From: a virus
IMG/VR virus record: IMGVR_UViG_3300025620_000062
Span: 1 to 20,425 of that record
Direction: 5' to 3' (one strand)
Length of the DNA stretch: 20,425 nucleotides
The position numbers and the translations under genes were made by a program. The notes below the pieces were generated by a model. It did no database searches. It was given only the letters and a program-made list of their open reading frames with translations, and was not told the DNA's origin. Below, one piece after another: positions 6,509 to 14,627 of the stretch; within the stretch, counting starts at the first letter, position 1; the number at the start of each line of letters is the position of its first letter.

Positions 6509-6668
6509 GAGTCATGTCCTCTAATTTATGGAATTCTTCTGCAGCAATGAAAGCAAAACTTGCGATCAAAGCTAATTCTTCTGCTGCTATGCCATGTTCT
6601 TGGCTCTGTTCTTGAAATAATGCTTCGGCTGCGCATGTGGCATAGATTTGTTGGGCTAGTTCGCTCAT
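6450..6668 (-). CDS. Hypothetical small helical protein
   Basis: A 72-residue, Ala- and Glu-rich, helical protein. GAGGA lies 7 bases upstream. Its ATG overlaps the stop of the gene at 6665 (ATGA), and its own 3' end overlaps the helicase start by 59 bases, so it is tightly coupled on both sides. No motif recognised. Confidence 0.65.
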   Translation of the reverse strand: MSELAQQIYATCAAEALFQEQSQEHGIAAEELALIASFAFIAAEEFHKLEDMTHEERKKYVTTCAARLTASL

Positions 6669-6904
6669 TGGGCTTCCTCAAAAGCAGGGTGGGTTTCGTA
6701 GTCGCTACTGTGCATCACTGCACAGATCGTGATAACGTAAGTGGAATCTTTACGGCTAATAATATCGAAGCGTTGCCTTGCTTCTGCGAGGGACTCGAAC
6801 ACTTCATAATAGTCAGCATCGACGTACCCAATGGCTTTGGTTTGGATTGTCCAACAGACGATCCAGCTGCGCCCTTCATGGCCTGTGCAGATTAGGTTAC
6901 TCAT
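6665..6904 (-). CDS. Hypothetical 79-residue protein
   Basis: A short alpha/beta protein (SWIVCWTIQTKAIGYVDADYYEVFESLAEARQRF as strand-strand-helix), the sort of compact fold often seen in phage early genes. AGAGGA is about 10 bases upstream of the ATG, which overlaps the preceding stop as ATGA. Function unknown. Confidence 0.65.
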   Translation of the reverse strand: MSNLICTGHEGRSWIVCWTIQTKAIGYVDADYYEVFESLAEARQRFDIISRKDSTYVITICAVMHSSDYETHPAFEEAQ

Positions 6905-7491
6905 GATCTATTTCCTCTAGGGCCATAGCACCAAAGGCGGGTTGATTCATTATGTTCGTCATATTCACTTCGAAAATAGATGAATCCACCTGTGCCGCGT
7001 GTCCACTTCACACGCTCTAAATGCATTTCTAGGAGGTCAGCGATTGGGTCGTCTTGAAAGGTGTCAAAGGAGTGATTGTTGTAGTCAACATCAATTGAAA
7101 CACTCCGACTTTCATTGATCAGCTCAATAGAGCAATCGCGATAGTCAAGAGAAAAGTTTTTAGAAGTAGGCTGTTTTTTTAATTTAGTTTTATTGACTGA
7201 ATACTTTCCAGCATCTTGGCTCCATTCCAGAAGCTCACTAACGTGCGCTCTCGAGTAGTGCGATCTGTAGGCATGGGGGTATTCAACACCTGAAGGTAAT
7301 TTAGGATAAGACGTACCGCTATAGAGTCGAACTTTCTTAGGTTTCGCATTAAACTCTTTTGCAAAATTAACAGCACGTTGTTCAACGTCTTTGTGAAAGC
7401 AGTTAATACTTTTAATTAAGTTAGTTCGGAATTTAGGCCATTCACGCGTCGATAGCTTAAAGCTACCATTCGCTGTTTGATAATTAGACAT
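6901..7491 (-). CDS. Hypothetical 196-residue protein
   Basis: The start is placed at the ATG at 7491, which has AGGAG 8 bases upstream; an upstream in-frame ATG at 7530 has no such support. The protein is rich in charged and aromatic residues, with a basic middle (KTKLKKQPTSKN) and an acidic patch (SIDVDYNNHSFDTFQDDP). No signal peptide, membrane segment or enzyme motif is recognised. It sits just downstream of the Cas4-like exonuclease and ends in an ATGA overlap, so it belongs to the recombination/early operon. Confidence 0.72.
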   Translation of the reverse strand: MSNYQTANGSFKLSTREWPKFRTNLIKSINCFHKDVEQRAVNFAKEFNAKPKKVRLYSGTSYPKLPSGVEYPHAYRSHYSRAHVSELLEWSQDAGKYSVNKTKLKKQPTSKNFSLDYRDCSIELINESRSVSIDVDYNNHSFDTFQDDPIADLLEMHLERVKWTRGTGGFIYFRSEYDEHNESTRLWCYGPRGNRS

Positions 7492-7502
7492 AATTTTTAC
7501 TC

Positions 7503-8369
7503 CTAGTGAGGGGCGTAACGCCATTGACATGCAGGGTTATCGAGTCCTTCTTGCACTTTTGAGTGCGGACACCATTTGCATGAGCTGGCATTGGGGGTAG
7601 GTTTGAAATCAACACAAGTGGTGGCTTGGTTGAAGCGAAGGTTATAGCGGTCAAAGAACAACATGGCTTGATCGCGTGAGTAGGCCGTCTTCATAACCTC
7701 ACCTTTGTCGGTGTAGATCATGTTGGCTTCTACAAACTCAAGTTCAGGCCACTTAATGAAGGTCGATATGACGTAGAGCAGGGCTTGTTGCCCGTGTTTC
7801 ACTTCGTTGCCGAACTTCCGCCCTGTTTTCCAATCATAGACGATGGCAGAAGTGGGTGATTCAAGGTCAAGCGCGTCTAACTTCATTCTCAGCCAAGTGT
7901 TTTCTTCTGACCAGCCCGTCGACTCCCATTCGCGGGTGAAAGCCCAATCTTCTTCAACATGTATCTGCCCATCAGAGTAGCGTGCGCGTAAATCAGAGAA
8001 TAATGACTCAAATTTCATCAATTCTTTAGGTACGTCATCCGTCCCTTCACCTTTGATGAAGTTTTCTGCTTTATCGTGGATTTCCGTACCGCGTAACGCT
8101 GCGGGGCCAGACACATCAGGGCATTTCTCAACTTTACTCAGGTACACATGGTAAGGGCACTGCTCAAAGTTAGACAATGATGAGAATGAGGTGGTTGGGA
8201 TGAGTCCTAACGGCGCATCGAGTGGGTCAAGGCGGGTCATGCGCTCTCGACGCGCTGATTCTCTGGCGGCTTTAGGGTCAAACACAGTGTTATTGAACTC
8301 TAACGGGGCGTCAGTATTTTTAGAGGCCATTTGATGTTTTTTTGGGTCGAATGTGGGTAAGTCGTCCAT
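7503..8369 (-). CDS. Cas4/RecB-like PD-(D/E)xK exonuclease with Fe-S cysteines
   Basis: A 288-residue nuclease. After a charged leader (1-55) comes SFSSLSNFEQCPYHVYL (Cys71), then RGTEIH (His98), Asp165 in RMKLDALDL, the catalytic DWKTG (Asp179, Lys181) and GQQALLYV (Gln194). C-terminal cysteines Cys264, Cys267 and Cys281 (SSCKWCPH...PACQW) with Cys71 would hold a 4Fe-4S cluster as in Cas4 and AddB. It likely resects DNA ends for recombination or replication. No cas1 or cas2 is nearby, so a CRISPR role is not suggested. The start overlaps the upstream stop as TAATG, with AAAGGTG ahead. Confidence 0.9.
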   Translation of the reverse strand: MDDLPTFDPKKHQMASKNTDAPLEFNNTVFDPKAARESARRERMTRLDPLDAPLGLIPTTSFSSLSNFEQCPYHVYLSKVEKCPDVSGPAALRGTEIHDKAENFIKGEGTDDVPKELMKFESLFSDLRARYSDGQIHVEEDWAFTREWESTGWSEENTWLRMKLDALDLESPTSAIVYDWKTGRKFGNEVKHGQQALLYVISTFIKWPELEFVEANMIYTDKGEVMKTAYSRDQAMLFFDRYNLRFNQATTCVDFKPTPNASSCKWCPHSKVQEGLDNPACQWRYAPH

Positions 8370-8572
8370 TAATGCACCTTTGGTTTTATGTTAATGTACT
8401 GATACAGGCTTATGAGATGCTGCTTCATTCCGTCTGCGTCTTTTACCATGGCTTTTTCAACTTCACCGATGATGTATTCGTTAAGTAGGGCAATTTCATC
8501 ACCTTCTTTAAGAGCAATGGGTTGAATGAGATGCCTTACTTCATAGGCTGAGAATTGATCAATGCGTTCCAT
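8369..8572 (-). CDS. Hypothetical 67-residue protein
   Basis: A small helical protein (MERIDQFSAYEVRHLIQP...) with AGGAG 6 bases upstream. It is placed between the primase-helicase and the exonuclease genes and is coupled to the latter through a TAATG overlap. No domain recognised. Confidence 0.7.
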   Translation of the reverse strand: MERIDQFSAYEVRHLIQPIALKEGDEIALLNEYIIGEVEKAMVKDADGMKQHLISLYQYINIKPKVH

Positions 8573-8580
8573 ACAGGCTC

Positions 8581-11151
8581 CTAAAAGTCGGGTTCAGCTT
8601 TTTTGGGTAAGTCGGGTATTTCGACCATGTTAGTGACTCGCTTGTGGGCAGGAATCACATTGGGCGCTTTATCTAAGAAGTCGGTGGCATCGTAGTCAGT
8701 GAATTTGAAGCGGGTGACAACATATTTTGCGCGTATGCCGTTTTTACGCTTACGTTCTTGGTTGACATCGTTGCGTGTCAGCATGGTGGCGAACTTCTGA
8801 CTTGTGGAGTTGCTGTCAGGGTTAAGCACCAAGTACATTGCGTGAGCTTCTGCAACAGATACGTCACTAGGTAGTGTGTTAACGGCATCGTCAATCCATT
8901 TAGTCAATGTCTTTTCAGCAACTTGCTTAACATTGAGTAAGTGAGAAGGTGTACCATTGAGCGCATTCATGTTTTCGACAAAGTAGTCGAGATCGCCCTC
9001 ACGTAAAGCGAAGCAGAACTTCTGATGGACGCCCATACCAGCGACACGCATGTTGCGCTTAGCATCATTCTCTATGCAGGTCGTCGCAGCGAGCTGGTTG
9101 TAGTCGAATGCGTGTAAAAAGGCATACAAGTCACTGACTTCATCGCCAAGTAGCGCTTTGATGTCGATGTTGTTGTCGAATAGCTCGGGATAGGCTTCTT
9201 TAATCTTAATAGCTTGAGGGAAGCCCACGTTATGTCGTCTATCGCCATCATCTAAACGAGCAACATCGGCGTGGTTACTGAAGAACATAAAGTTGCAGTA
9301 CATTTTCATGTTTTTGCTTTCTTTATACATGGCGCGTACATCCACACGCTCGCCGCCTGTAATGAGTTTGATCTGGTCGAAGGTGCGCTGGTCTTGTTTG
9401 GAGTCGGTAATGTGAAACTCATCAAGGGCAACAAACAACTTGTCAGATAGGTAACTGTTAAAGCTGTCTTCTAATGCAGAGATCGCTTTGATAGCAACAT
9501 TACTTTCGCCAATCATGGGAGTCAGTATGTAGTTGAAGAACAAACCTTTGCCCGTACCTTGTGTGCCTGAGAAGATCCAGACAGTCTGCAATGGTTCCTT
9601 CTTGTCTATGGCAGCAGCTAACCAGTTGATGAAGTGCTCGAACTCTAACTGGGTACTGCCGGTCATGTGCCACATGATCTTGTAGATATTAGGACACAGA
9701 GCTTTGAGCATCGTGCCGCCCATGTTATCGGTAGCGCCAACGTCATAAGAGATATTTTGAAACTCAGGGTCTATCCGTTTGGGTTTTTTGACATGCTTGG
9801 GAGCGTGATACTTATTGACGAGGCCATTAAGTTCATGTCTGACTGTGGCGGTCTCCATTGGGTTGTACACATAATGGAGTGATTGGATAGGATCAGGCAT
9901 GGGCTGACCATACTCAGATAACCAAGACTCTAAATTACCGATATTAGACTCGTAGATGTACGTATCGTCGTCAAGACCAGGCAAGATCTCGTCAGCTTTA
10001 ACGTCATACAACATGGTGTAGTGCTTATCGGTACGTATGTCACGAAAGACTAGGGCAGTCTCGTTGGTAACTTTGTCGATGTTGGTCTTGTAGGTCGCAA
10101 TAAACTCCGCGTAACTTTCTGGATCAGCTTTTTGAAACTCAAAAGAATCGTCGCCGTTCCAGCAATGAATGATATGCGGAGAGGTTAAGCGAGCCCAATA
10201 CTTATAGTTATTTGAATTGTCAGAGTTGAAACGCACAAACTCTTCGTCGATGCTACAGATAGTAAGCTTGAATTTATCAGGGTTGACGACGACACGTAAT
10301 TTACCTTCTTTAGTTACGTAGTCTTTTCGCTTTGGTCGATACACAGGGAGGGTTGCGAGCCTACGCAGTGCATCTAGCCGTTTGTTCTGTATCGCAGTCA
10401 TCGACTTATCTTCCATCGTGGCTAACTGGCCTGTAATGGGCAGAAGCTCATTAGTCTTTTCTACGAGACAGAATCTTTGCTCAGGACTTTGAAACGGGTC
10501 TTCAACGCCGTTGAATATAGGCGGTGAAATGTATATAAGGTGTGAGTTGCTAGCAACACTAGGGTCTAAGATACATTTAGTAGACGTACTTGTATTTGCC
10601 AGTTTTAGTTGGGTACTTATTTTTTCGCAAGTAAAGTTAAGGTGGCGAATGTAATCCTTGAGGACTTGAGGGTTAATGGGTGAATCCAGAAGGAACTCGA
10701 TGTGCACAGACACATGAGATGAGGTGGAGCGCCCCATAGACGATGACGCATGTCCGATATAGCTGGATAGCGAGAATTCAACAGGGAGCATCTCGATCAC
10801 ACGCTCACAAATACGCTCTACATCAAAGCTCCGTAATTTTGATGTAGGGGGTACGTAACCTTCTAAATTTAATTTATCTACATCAAGCATGAGGGTTGAA
10901 TTTGGTTCAGTTTTATTAGTCAGACCCCCACGGCTTTCTTTAACTAGGAGCTTGGTTAAATTCCCACGAAGCATGACGTGACCTTTGGCAGCATGCTCTA
11001 CGATAAGGTCGTAGCGCTCTTTTAATGTGGTGGGGCTGTACTCAAAACTATTGAGTTCTTTGATTTTAGGGTTGGGGCTGCTTTTCGTCGCACTAAAGGT
11101 TTTACCGATAGGTGTGCCGTTGGCTGCTTCTAAGAAGGTCAGCTTAGTCAT
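8581..11151 (-). CDS. AEP-type primase fused to SF3 (D5-like) replicative helicase
   Basis: An 856-residue replication protein. N-terminal archaeo-eukaryotic primase signs: MLDVD (Asp90, Asp92), SSHVSVH (His146) and CILDPS (Asp196), the three metal and nucleotide motifs in order. C-terminal superfamily 3 helicase of the DUF5906/D5 kind: Walker A SGTQGTGKG (Lys535), Walker B FVALDEFH (Asp577, Glu578), motif C FMFFSNH (Asn626) and the arginine finger region DDGDRRH. It should both prime and unwind at the phage fork. This primase-helicase type is found in temperate phages and mobile elements with family A polymerases. AGGAG lies 6 bases before the ATG. No break or missing motif is seen. Confidence 0.92.
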   Translation of the reverse strand: MTKLTFLEAANGTPIGKTFSATKSSPNPKIKELNSFEYSPTTLKERYDLIVEHAAKGHVMLRGNLTKLLVKESRGGLTNKTEPNSTLMLDVDKLNLEGYVPPTSKLRSFDVERICERVIEMLPVEFSLSSYIGHASSSMGRSTSSHVSVHIEFLLDSPINPQVLKDYIRHLNFTCEKISTQLKLANTSTSTKCILDPSVASNSHLIYISPPIFNGVEDPFQSPEQRFCLVEKTNELLPITGQLATMEDKSMTAIQNKRLDALRRLATLPVYRPKRKDYVTKEGKLRVVVNPDKFKLTICSIDEEFVRFNSDNSNNYKYWARLTSPHIIHCWNGDDSFEFQKADPESYAEFIATYKTNIDKVTNETALVFRDIRTDKHYTMLYDVKADEILPGLDDDTYIYESNIGNLESWLSEYGQPMPDPIQSLHYVYNPMETATVRHELNGLVNKYHAPKHVKKPKRIDPEFQNISYDVGATDNMGGTMLKALCPNIYKIMWHMTGSTQLEFEHFINWLAAAIDKKEPLQTVWIFSGTQGTGKGLFFNYILTPMIGESNVAIKAISALEDSFNSYLSDKLFVALDEFHITDSKQDQRTFDQIKLITGGERVDVRAMYKESKNMKMYCNFMFFSNHADVARLDDGDRRHNVGFPQAIKIKEAYPELFDNNIDIKALLGDEVSDLYAFLHAFDYNQLAATTCIENDAKRNMRVAGMGVHQKFCFALREGDLDYFVENMNALNGTPSHLLNVKQVAEKTLTKWIDDAVNTLPSDVSVAEAHAMYLVLNPDSNSTSQKFATMLTRNDVNQERKRKNGIRAKYVVTRFKFTDYDATDFLDKAPNVIPAHKRVTNMVEIPDLPKKAEPDF

Positions 11152-11175
11152 GTGTGCTCCTTACTGCGTACAGTG

Positions 11176-11460
11176 TTATAGAGGAATGTTGTAGCGAGGC
11201 CAGTATTCACCGACGCGTGAAGATGGCGTGACCATACAAGGGTCTTGAAGAAAAGCTGATCTATCAGCTTCAAGTCGACGTCGAATAGATGCTTTTTCTC
11301 GTCCGTGCCGAGCGGAGAGATTAAGTCTGCAAGCTTGAACTCGAACACTTCCCATGCTTCTTTCGAGTGCTTGCGCCAATTGTTCAGTGGTTAGGTGGTC
11401 GAAGCGATCTTTTAAGAAATTCACTTCATTAGCACTCCACAAACTACTTTCTTGGCCCAT
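11176..11460 (-). CDS. SANT/Myb-like small DNA-binding protein (copy 1)
   Basis: A 94-residue protein whose residues 7-50 (LWSANEVNFLKDRF, LTTEQLAQALERS, SVRVQACRL) follow the three-helix SANT/Myb-like pattern with the lead Trp8. The tail is basic (RRRLEADR). Two more proteins of the same type are encoded at 14328 and 14624. Such proteins are common but uncharacterised in phage replication regions. AAGGAAG is 6 bases upstream. Confidence 0.78.
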   Translation of the reverse strand: MGQESSLWSANEVNFLKDRFDHLTTEQLAQALERSMGSVRVQACRLNLSARHGREKASIRRRLEADRSAFLQDPCMVTPSSRVGEYWPRYNIPL

Positions 11461-11469
11461 GCGCTTCCT

Positions 11470-11658
11470 TTATTTGTTGGATAAAATAGCCCAATCGTCC
11501 CTACAATCTTCATCACAAAAGCGGAGCCCTGATGCGAGCGGCTCCCTGCAGTTGTAACAAAAGCCTTTGGGTTGTGGCCCATTGGCTGGTCGGTTGTTTA
11601 AGGCGATAGCAAGATAGAGCTCTGATGTTTTTGAAGCATCGTCACAAAAATCGCTCAT
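11470..11658 (-). CDS. DksA/TraR-like C4 zinc-finger protein
   Basis: A 62-residue protein with four cysteines: Cys34 and Cys37 in FCYNCREPL, then Cys48 and Cys52 in RFCDEDCRDDW. This is the C4 finger of the short TraR/DksA-like family, which binds in the secondary channel of RNA polymerase and alters promoter choice. It keeps the finger but has only a short N-terminal helix. I take the ATG at 11658 rather than the TTG at 11661. It is the first gene after promoter C, so it may be made early. Confidence 0.82.
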   Translation of the reverse strand: MSDFCDDASKTSELYLAIALNNRPANGPQPKGFCYNCREPLASGLRFCDEDCRDDWAILSNK

Positions 11659-11692
11659 CAAAAAAATCCCTTTAAATTTGAAACGAACGTCT

Positions 11693-11721
11693 ATCTTATT
11701 AGTTGAACTACTATTTCACAA
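11693..11721 (-). promoter_or_regulatory. Promoter with operator C in the spacer
   Basis: The minus strand reads TTGTGA (11721-11716), a 17-base spacer, then TAAGAT (11698-11693). The operator-like site ATAGTAGTTCAACTAATAA (11714-11696) fills the spacer and enters the -10 box. A bound repressor would exclude RNA polymerase. It stands upstream of the zinc-finger gene and could drive the primase and exonuclease genes. Confidence 0.68.
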
Positions 11722-11727
11722 TACAGA

Positions 11728-12615
11728 TTAAGCTGCAACTGCAAAATCTTCTAACTTAGCTAACTGCTTAAACGAGTCACCTCGGATAATGGATTGGATT
11801 TCAGTCTCCATCCTTAGCTGCTTAGTCATAGGGCACGCACCTTCACGTTGTGTCTCGATGTGAGTCGAGAGGTGAGTCAGTGTGTTGTAGACTTTGTAAG
11901 CATCGTTAGGCATTTTGTAGCTATCATGAATTACCTTGATATAGTTCAAGCGAGCTTTGTTAACCTCGATACCCGTGCGTGTTTTACGTGTGGCTAGGTG
12001 CTCACTGTAAAAGGCCAGGGCAGCTTCGTCTGATACATGCACATTGCGCATGTGGTTCATCATCTCAGCTTCTTGAGTCAACATCTTAGGCCAAGCTGAT
12101 GCGACAGCACCCATGACTTCGGGCATTGAGTTAGCAGTGTGCTTTTGAGACATTGAAGTGTTCTCAGCCACTGAGATCATGCCGTTTAGACACGCTAATC
12201 GCATAATCATGGCACTAATTTGACGGCGGAACTTCTGATCGTGGCTGTCAATGACTTTGATCTTTAAGCACGCAGGTTCGTTGAGCTGCTTAACGAAGTT
12301 GTGGTTGGGTAACACGATTTCAGCGCGGAAACTCGCATCGTTGTTGTAACCCCAGAAATTAGTCCTTGCGTTACTCAGGTCTAATGAAGATCGGAGTAAA
12401 CCTTGACGTAAACTTTCCCACATCGTATTGAAGTTGGTAGGTCTGTGCTGAGATTTGCCATCGCCAATGACTTGATCGGTTTTGGGGTTTATGACCCAGA
12501 ACTTATCTAATACTTCGCGCCCATTTCGAGTCTGGGGCTCTTTGATTGGGTCGTAGTTAAGATGCTCGGGTAGAGCTAAGATCTTTTCATGTTCAATAAT
12601 TTCTATGGAACCCAT
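11728..12615 (-). CDS. DUF932-type phage protein
   Basis: A 295-residue protein with the features of DUF932 (phage/plasmid-like) proteins: an N-terminal segment (FWVINPKTDQVIG), a middle with FWGYNNDASFRAEIVLPNHN, and the RLACLNGM signature at 139-146 followed by a helical C-terminal half. Members occur widely in phages and plasmids near replication and repair genes, but I know of no settled biochemical role. AGAGGA precedes the ATG. It lies directly downstream of the ligase gene and upstream of promoter C. Confidence 0.72.
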   Translation of the reverse strand: MGSIEIIEHEKILALPEHLNYDPIKEPQTRNGREVLDKFWVINPKTDQVIGDGKSQHRPTNFNTMWESLRQGLLRSSLDLSNARTNFWGYNNDASFRAEIVLPNHNFVKQLNEPACLKIKVIDSHDQKFRRQISAMIMRLACLNGMISVAENTSMSQKHTANSMPEVMGAVASAWPKMLTQEAEMMNHMRNVHVSDEAALAFYSEHLATRKTRTGIEVNKARLNYIKVIHDSYKMPNDAYKVYNTLTHLSTHIETQREGACPMTKQLRMETEIQSIIRGDSFKQLAKLEDFAVAA

Positions 12616-12637
12616 AGGTATTTCCTCTAGTTATTAG

Positions 12638-13717
12638 TTATTCGTAGTCTCGGATTGCTACACCAGTAGGGAACTGAGGTAGTCCTGAGTCTCGGTACTT
12701 CTTTTGATACTTCACAGTCATGTACTTACCGATAACATTAGTGTCACCCGTGATGTACTTGGCTCTGTTGACGTCTTTATCGCCTTTAAGGACACATTGA
12801 AAACGACCATCAGCCCCGCAAGCTAATTGAAAGACGGGGTTGCCGTCTTTGTCTTCTAAGACGCTAAGAATCATAAATTCTGCATCGAAGAATGTTTTAT
12901 ACTTTTGAAGATCGGGGGAGCGTTTACCTGCTTTGTACGCACCTGTGACGTTACGCAACATGATGCCTTCAAAGCCTTCTTCGACATACTCTTGGTGCAG
13001 GGTTTTTAGTTCTTTTTCAGATGAGGCTTCACGGGTATGGACAATAATTATTGGTTCACAATTTCCGACGAAGCAGTTGTCACTTAGCCAATCTATGCGT
13101 TTATAAAAGTCATCTGTGGGGTGAACGTAGTCGAAGATCCAAAATTCAACATCAGCTGTAGAGGGTTTGGTCTTTTTGACAGCGGATACAATGTCCTCGA
13201 GCTCTTTGCCGTGGATGTATAGCTCACCATCTAAGACTAAGCCAACCTCCATATTGTTAACGGCCCATTGCTCAATGTGACTTAAATCAGCAGGGAACTC
13301 TTTACCCGTTCGGGAGGTGATAGTGACTTCATCATCACTTACTTTTTTTATGAAGGCACGCACACCGTCCAATTTGGGTTGAACGAGGCAAGGGTAAGAA
13401 ATACGGTGACCTGCTTTGTGATAATCCATGGCTAACATGGGTTTTTCGCAGTCCGTTGCTTCTTCGACAGTTAGGCCATAGCCTTTACGATCTTTGCGCT
13501 CGATCCATTTGGCTTCGGCTTCTTTGAGTGCTTGCTCACGGCCCGTGCTTTCGTTACTGCGACCTACATTTTTAGGTGCGCAGATGGTGGTTTTGTTTTG
13601 GATTTTCCCACCTACTTTCCCGTGGGAAATTGTGTAAGAATCATCGTTGACTGCGATAGACCACACACAGGCTTTGCCTTTGGTGTCTGGTTTGTACAGG
13701 GGTTGGAATTGGGGCAT
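12638..13717 (-). CDS. lig: ATP-dependent DNA ligase with WGR-like N-terminus
   Basis: Seals nicks in duplex DNA. The nucleotidyltransferase core has motif I QPKLDGVR with adenylated Lys115, motif III LDGELY (Glu165), IIIa FWIFDY (192-197), IV EGFEGIML (Glu250) and V DLQKYK (Lys272, Lys274). An OB-fold region covers about 280-359. Residues 1-80 (VWSIAVNDDSYTISHGKVGGK ... ALKEAEAKW...KGY) follow the WGR domain pattern, a DNA-end-sensing module seen in PARPs and some ligases. At 359 residues it is a compact phage ligase with this extra domain. GGAGGG is 5 bases before the ATG. Neighbours are the hydrolase and DUF932 genes. Confidence 0.93.
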   Translation of the reverse strand: MPQFQPLYKPDTKGKACVWSIAVNDDSYTISHGKVGGKIQNKTTICAPKNVGRSNESTGREQALKEAEAKWIERKDRKGYGLTVEEATDCEKPMLAMDYHKAGHRISYPCLVQPKLDGVRAFIKKVSDDEVTITSRTGKEFPADLSHIEQWAVNNMEVGLVLDGELYIHGKELEDIVSAVKKTKPSTADVEFWIFDYVHPTDDFYKRIDWLSDNCFVGNCEPIIIVHTREASSEKELKTLHQEYVEEGFEGIMLRNVTGAYKAGKRSPDLQKYKTFFDAEFMILSVLEDKDGNPVFQLACGADGRFQCVLKGDKDVNRAKYITGDTNVIGKYMTVKYQKKYRDSGLPQFPTGVAIRDYE

Positions 13718-13727
13718 ATTCCCTCCG

Positions 13728-13925
13728 TTATTGGTTATTGGTTTCTTCGATTATTCCGAACTGAACATGAAGTTGTCCCGCCCTAAAGCTACTGATGTTA
13801 AAGTCGTGTTCACCTGACTTTAACCATTCTATTAAGTTTAGTATGGGGTCAGCTTTAACTAGCTTGTTGGGGATTTTTTTAGGGGGATCGCCTCTATACC
13901 CCGCACTGTCGTAGGTTACGTTCAT
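13728..13925 (-). CDS. Hypothetical 65-residue protein
   Basis: The ATG at 13925 is chosen because GGAGA lies just upstream; a longer reading from 14006 would run into the hydrolase gene. The protein MNVTYDSAGYRGDPPKK... is soluble, with no known domain. It sits between the SleB-type hydrolase and the ligase. Confidence 0.65.
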   Translation of the reverse strand: MNVTYDSAGYRGDPPKKIPNKLVKADPILNLIEWLKSGEHDFNISSFRAGQLHVQFGIIEETNNQ

Positions 13926-13935
13926 ACGTTCTCCG

Positions 13936-14331
13936 TTATTGATAGAAAATGTGGCTACCGATTTGTGCCACTTGTACTTGTGTAGCTGCCCAACTGGGCC
14001 TGACATAATCGGCGTGATAATGAGTCGCGCCGTCTACTAAATCAGGGAAATCAGGACTAAGCACCAGGGAAGCAATTTGATTTGCTTTTAACCAGGCCTC
14101 CGCAGAGCGGGGTACATCACTTTTTCCGTCACAGAACCAGCTGAACTGGCACCTATGCAGTTTTTTAGGGTATTTATTGTGATAAACGACTGCACAGACT
14201 GTATCGGGGTAATTGGGTGAGTACACACGATTCAAAACGACTTGCGCCACTGCAACCTGCTCAATGAGCGGCTGCGAGCGGGCCTCGAAGTAGATATTTT
14301 GAGCCAAACAGAACAGCGCTTCAGCGATCAT
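13936..14331 (-). CDS. SleB/Hydrolase_2-type cell-wall hydrolase (putative endolysin)
   Basis: A 131-residue hydrolase that probably cuts peptidoglycan. The SleB-like domain is complete: NIYFEARSQ with catalytic Glu16, AVAQVVLNRV, a VCAVVY stretch, CQFSWFCDG and THYHADYVRPSW. The length equals the catalytic domain alone, with no binding repeat. No strong signal peptide is visible, so export would need a holin encoded elsewhere. Its position inside the replication block, between SANT-like and ligase genes, is unusual for a lysin. The ATG at 14331 overlaps the upstream stop (ATGA), with no strong ribosome binding site, so translation is probably coupled. Confidence 0.87.
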   Translation of the reverse strand: MIAEALFCLAQNIYFEARSQPLIEQVAVAQVVLNRVYSPNYPDTVCAVVYHNKYPKKLHRCQFSWFCDGKSDVPRSAEAWLKANQIASLVLSPDFPDLVDGATHYHADYVRPSWAATQVQVAQIGSHIFYQ

Positions 14332-14627
14332 AGCGTATACCACGTTTCTAAGGGCTGCCCACTCCCTTCATAATTGTTTGAACCAATGCTACCAATGCTT
14401 CTGTCCCGCGCTATCCTTATGGCTAGCTTCGCTTTATATTCGGCTAAGCATTTAGGCGTAAGGGTTCGATTTTTAGTATCTAGCTTCATCAAGCGTGCTT
14501 GCTGATAAATAGCGCTAGGGGTGCGTCCTATCCAGACAGCGATCTCGGCAAGGGTATTTTGCTCATCGTGCCAACAACCTTTTAGGAGTTTATCGTCCCC
14601 TTTGTACCAGTAATTAGGTGAGTTCAT
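14328..14627 (-). CDS. SANT/Myb-like small protein (copy 2)
   Basis: A 99-residue protein starting MNSPNYWYKGDD at an ATG that overlaps the upstream stop (ATGA). Residues 12-50 (KLLKGCWHDEQNTLAEIAVWIGRTPSAIYQQARL) have the three-helix SANT-like pattern, in which a conserved R-T-P-x-A-I/V turn leads the recognition helix. The same turn (RTPAAV) occurs in the adjacent upstream gene, so the pair probably arose by duplication. The C-terminal half is basic, then Gly/Ser-rich. DNA-binding role inferred. Confidence 0.72.
   Translation of the reverse strand: MNSPNYWYKGDDKLLKGCWHDEQNTLAEIAVWIGRTPSAIYQQARLMKLDTKNRTLTPKCLAEYKAKLAIRIARDRSIGSIGSNNYEGSGQPLETWYTL

Noticed and set aside
7503-8369. CRISPR adaptation role for the Cas4-like gene
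   Set aside because: No other cas gene or array exists in the window, and such exonucleases are common in phage recombination modules.
11148-11348. Minus-strand open frame of 66 codons overlapping the SANT-like gene
   Set aside because: It lies in another frame over 11176-11460, which has a good ribosome binding site and a recognisable fold; this frame has neither.
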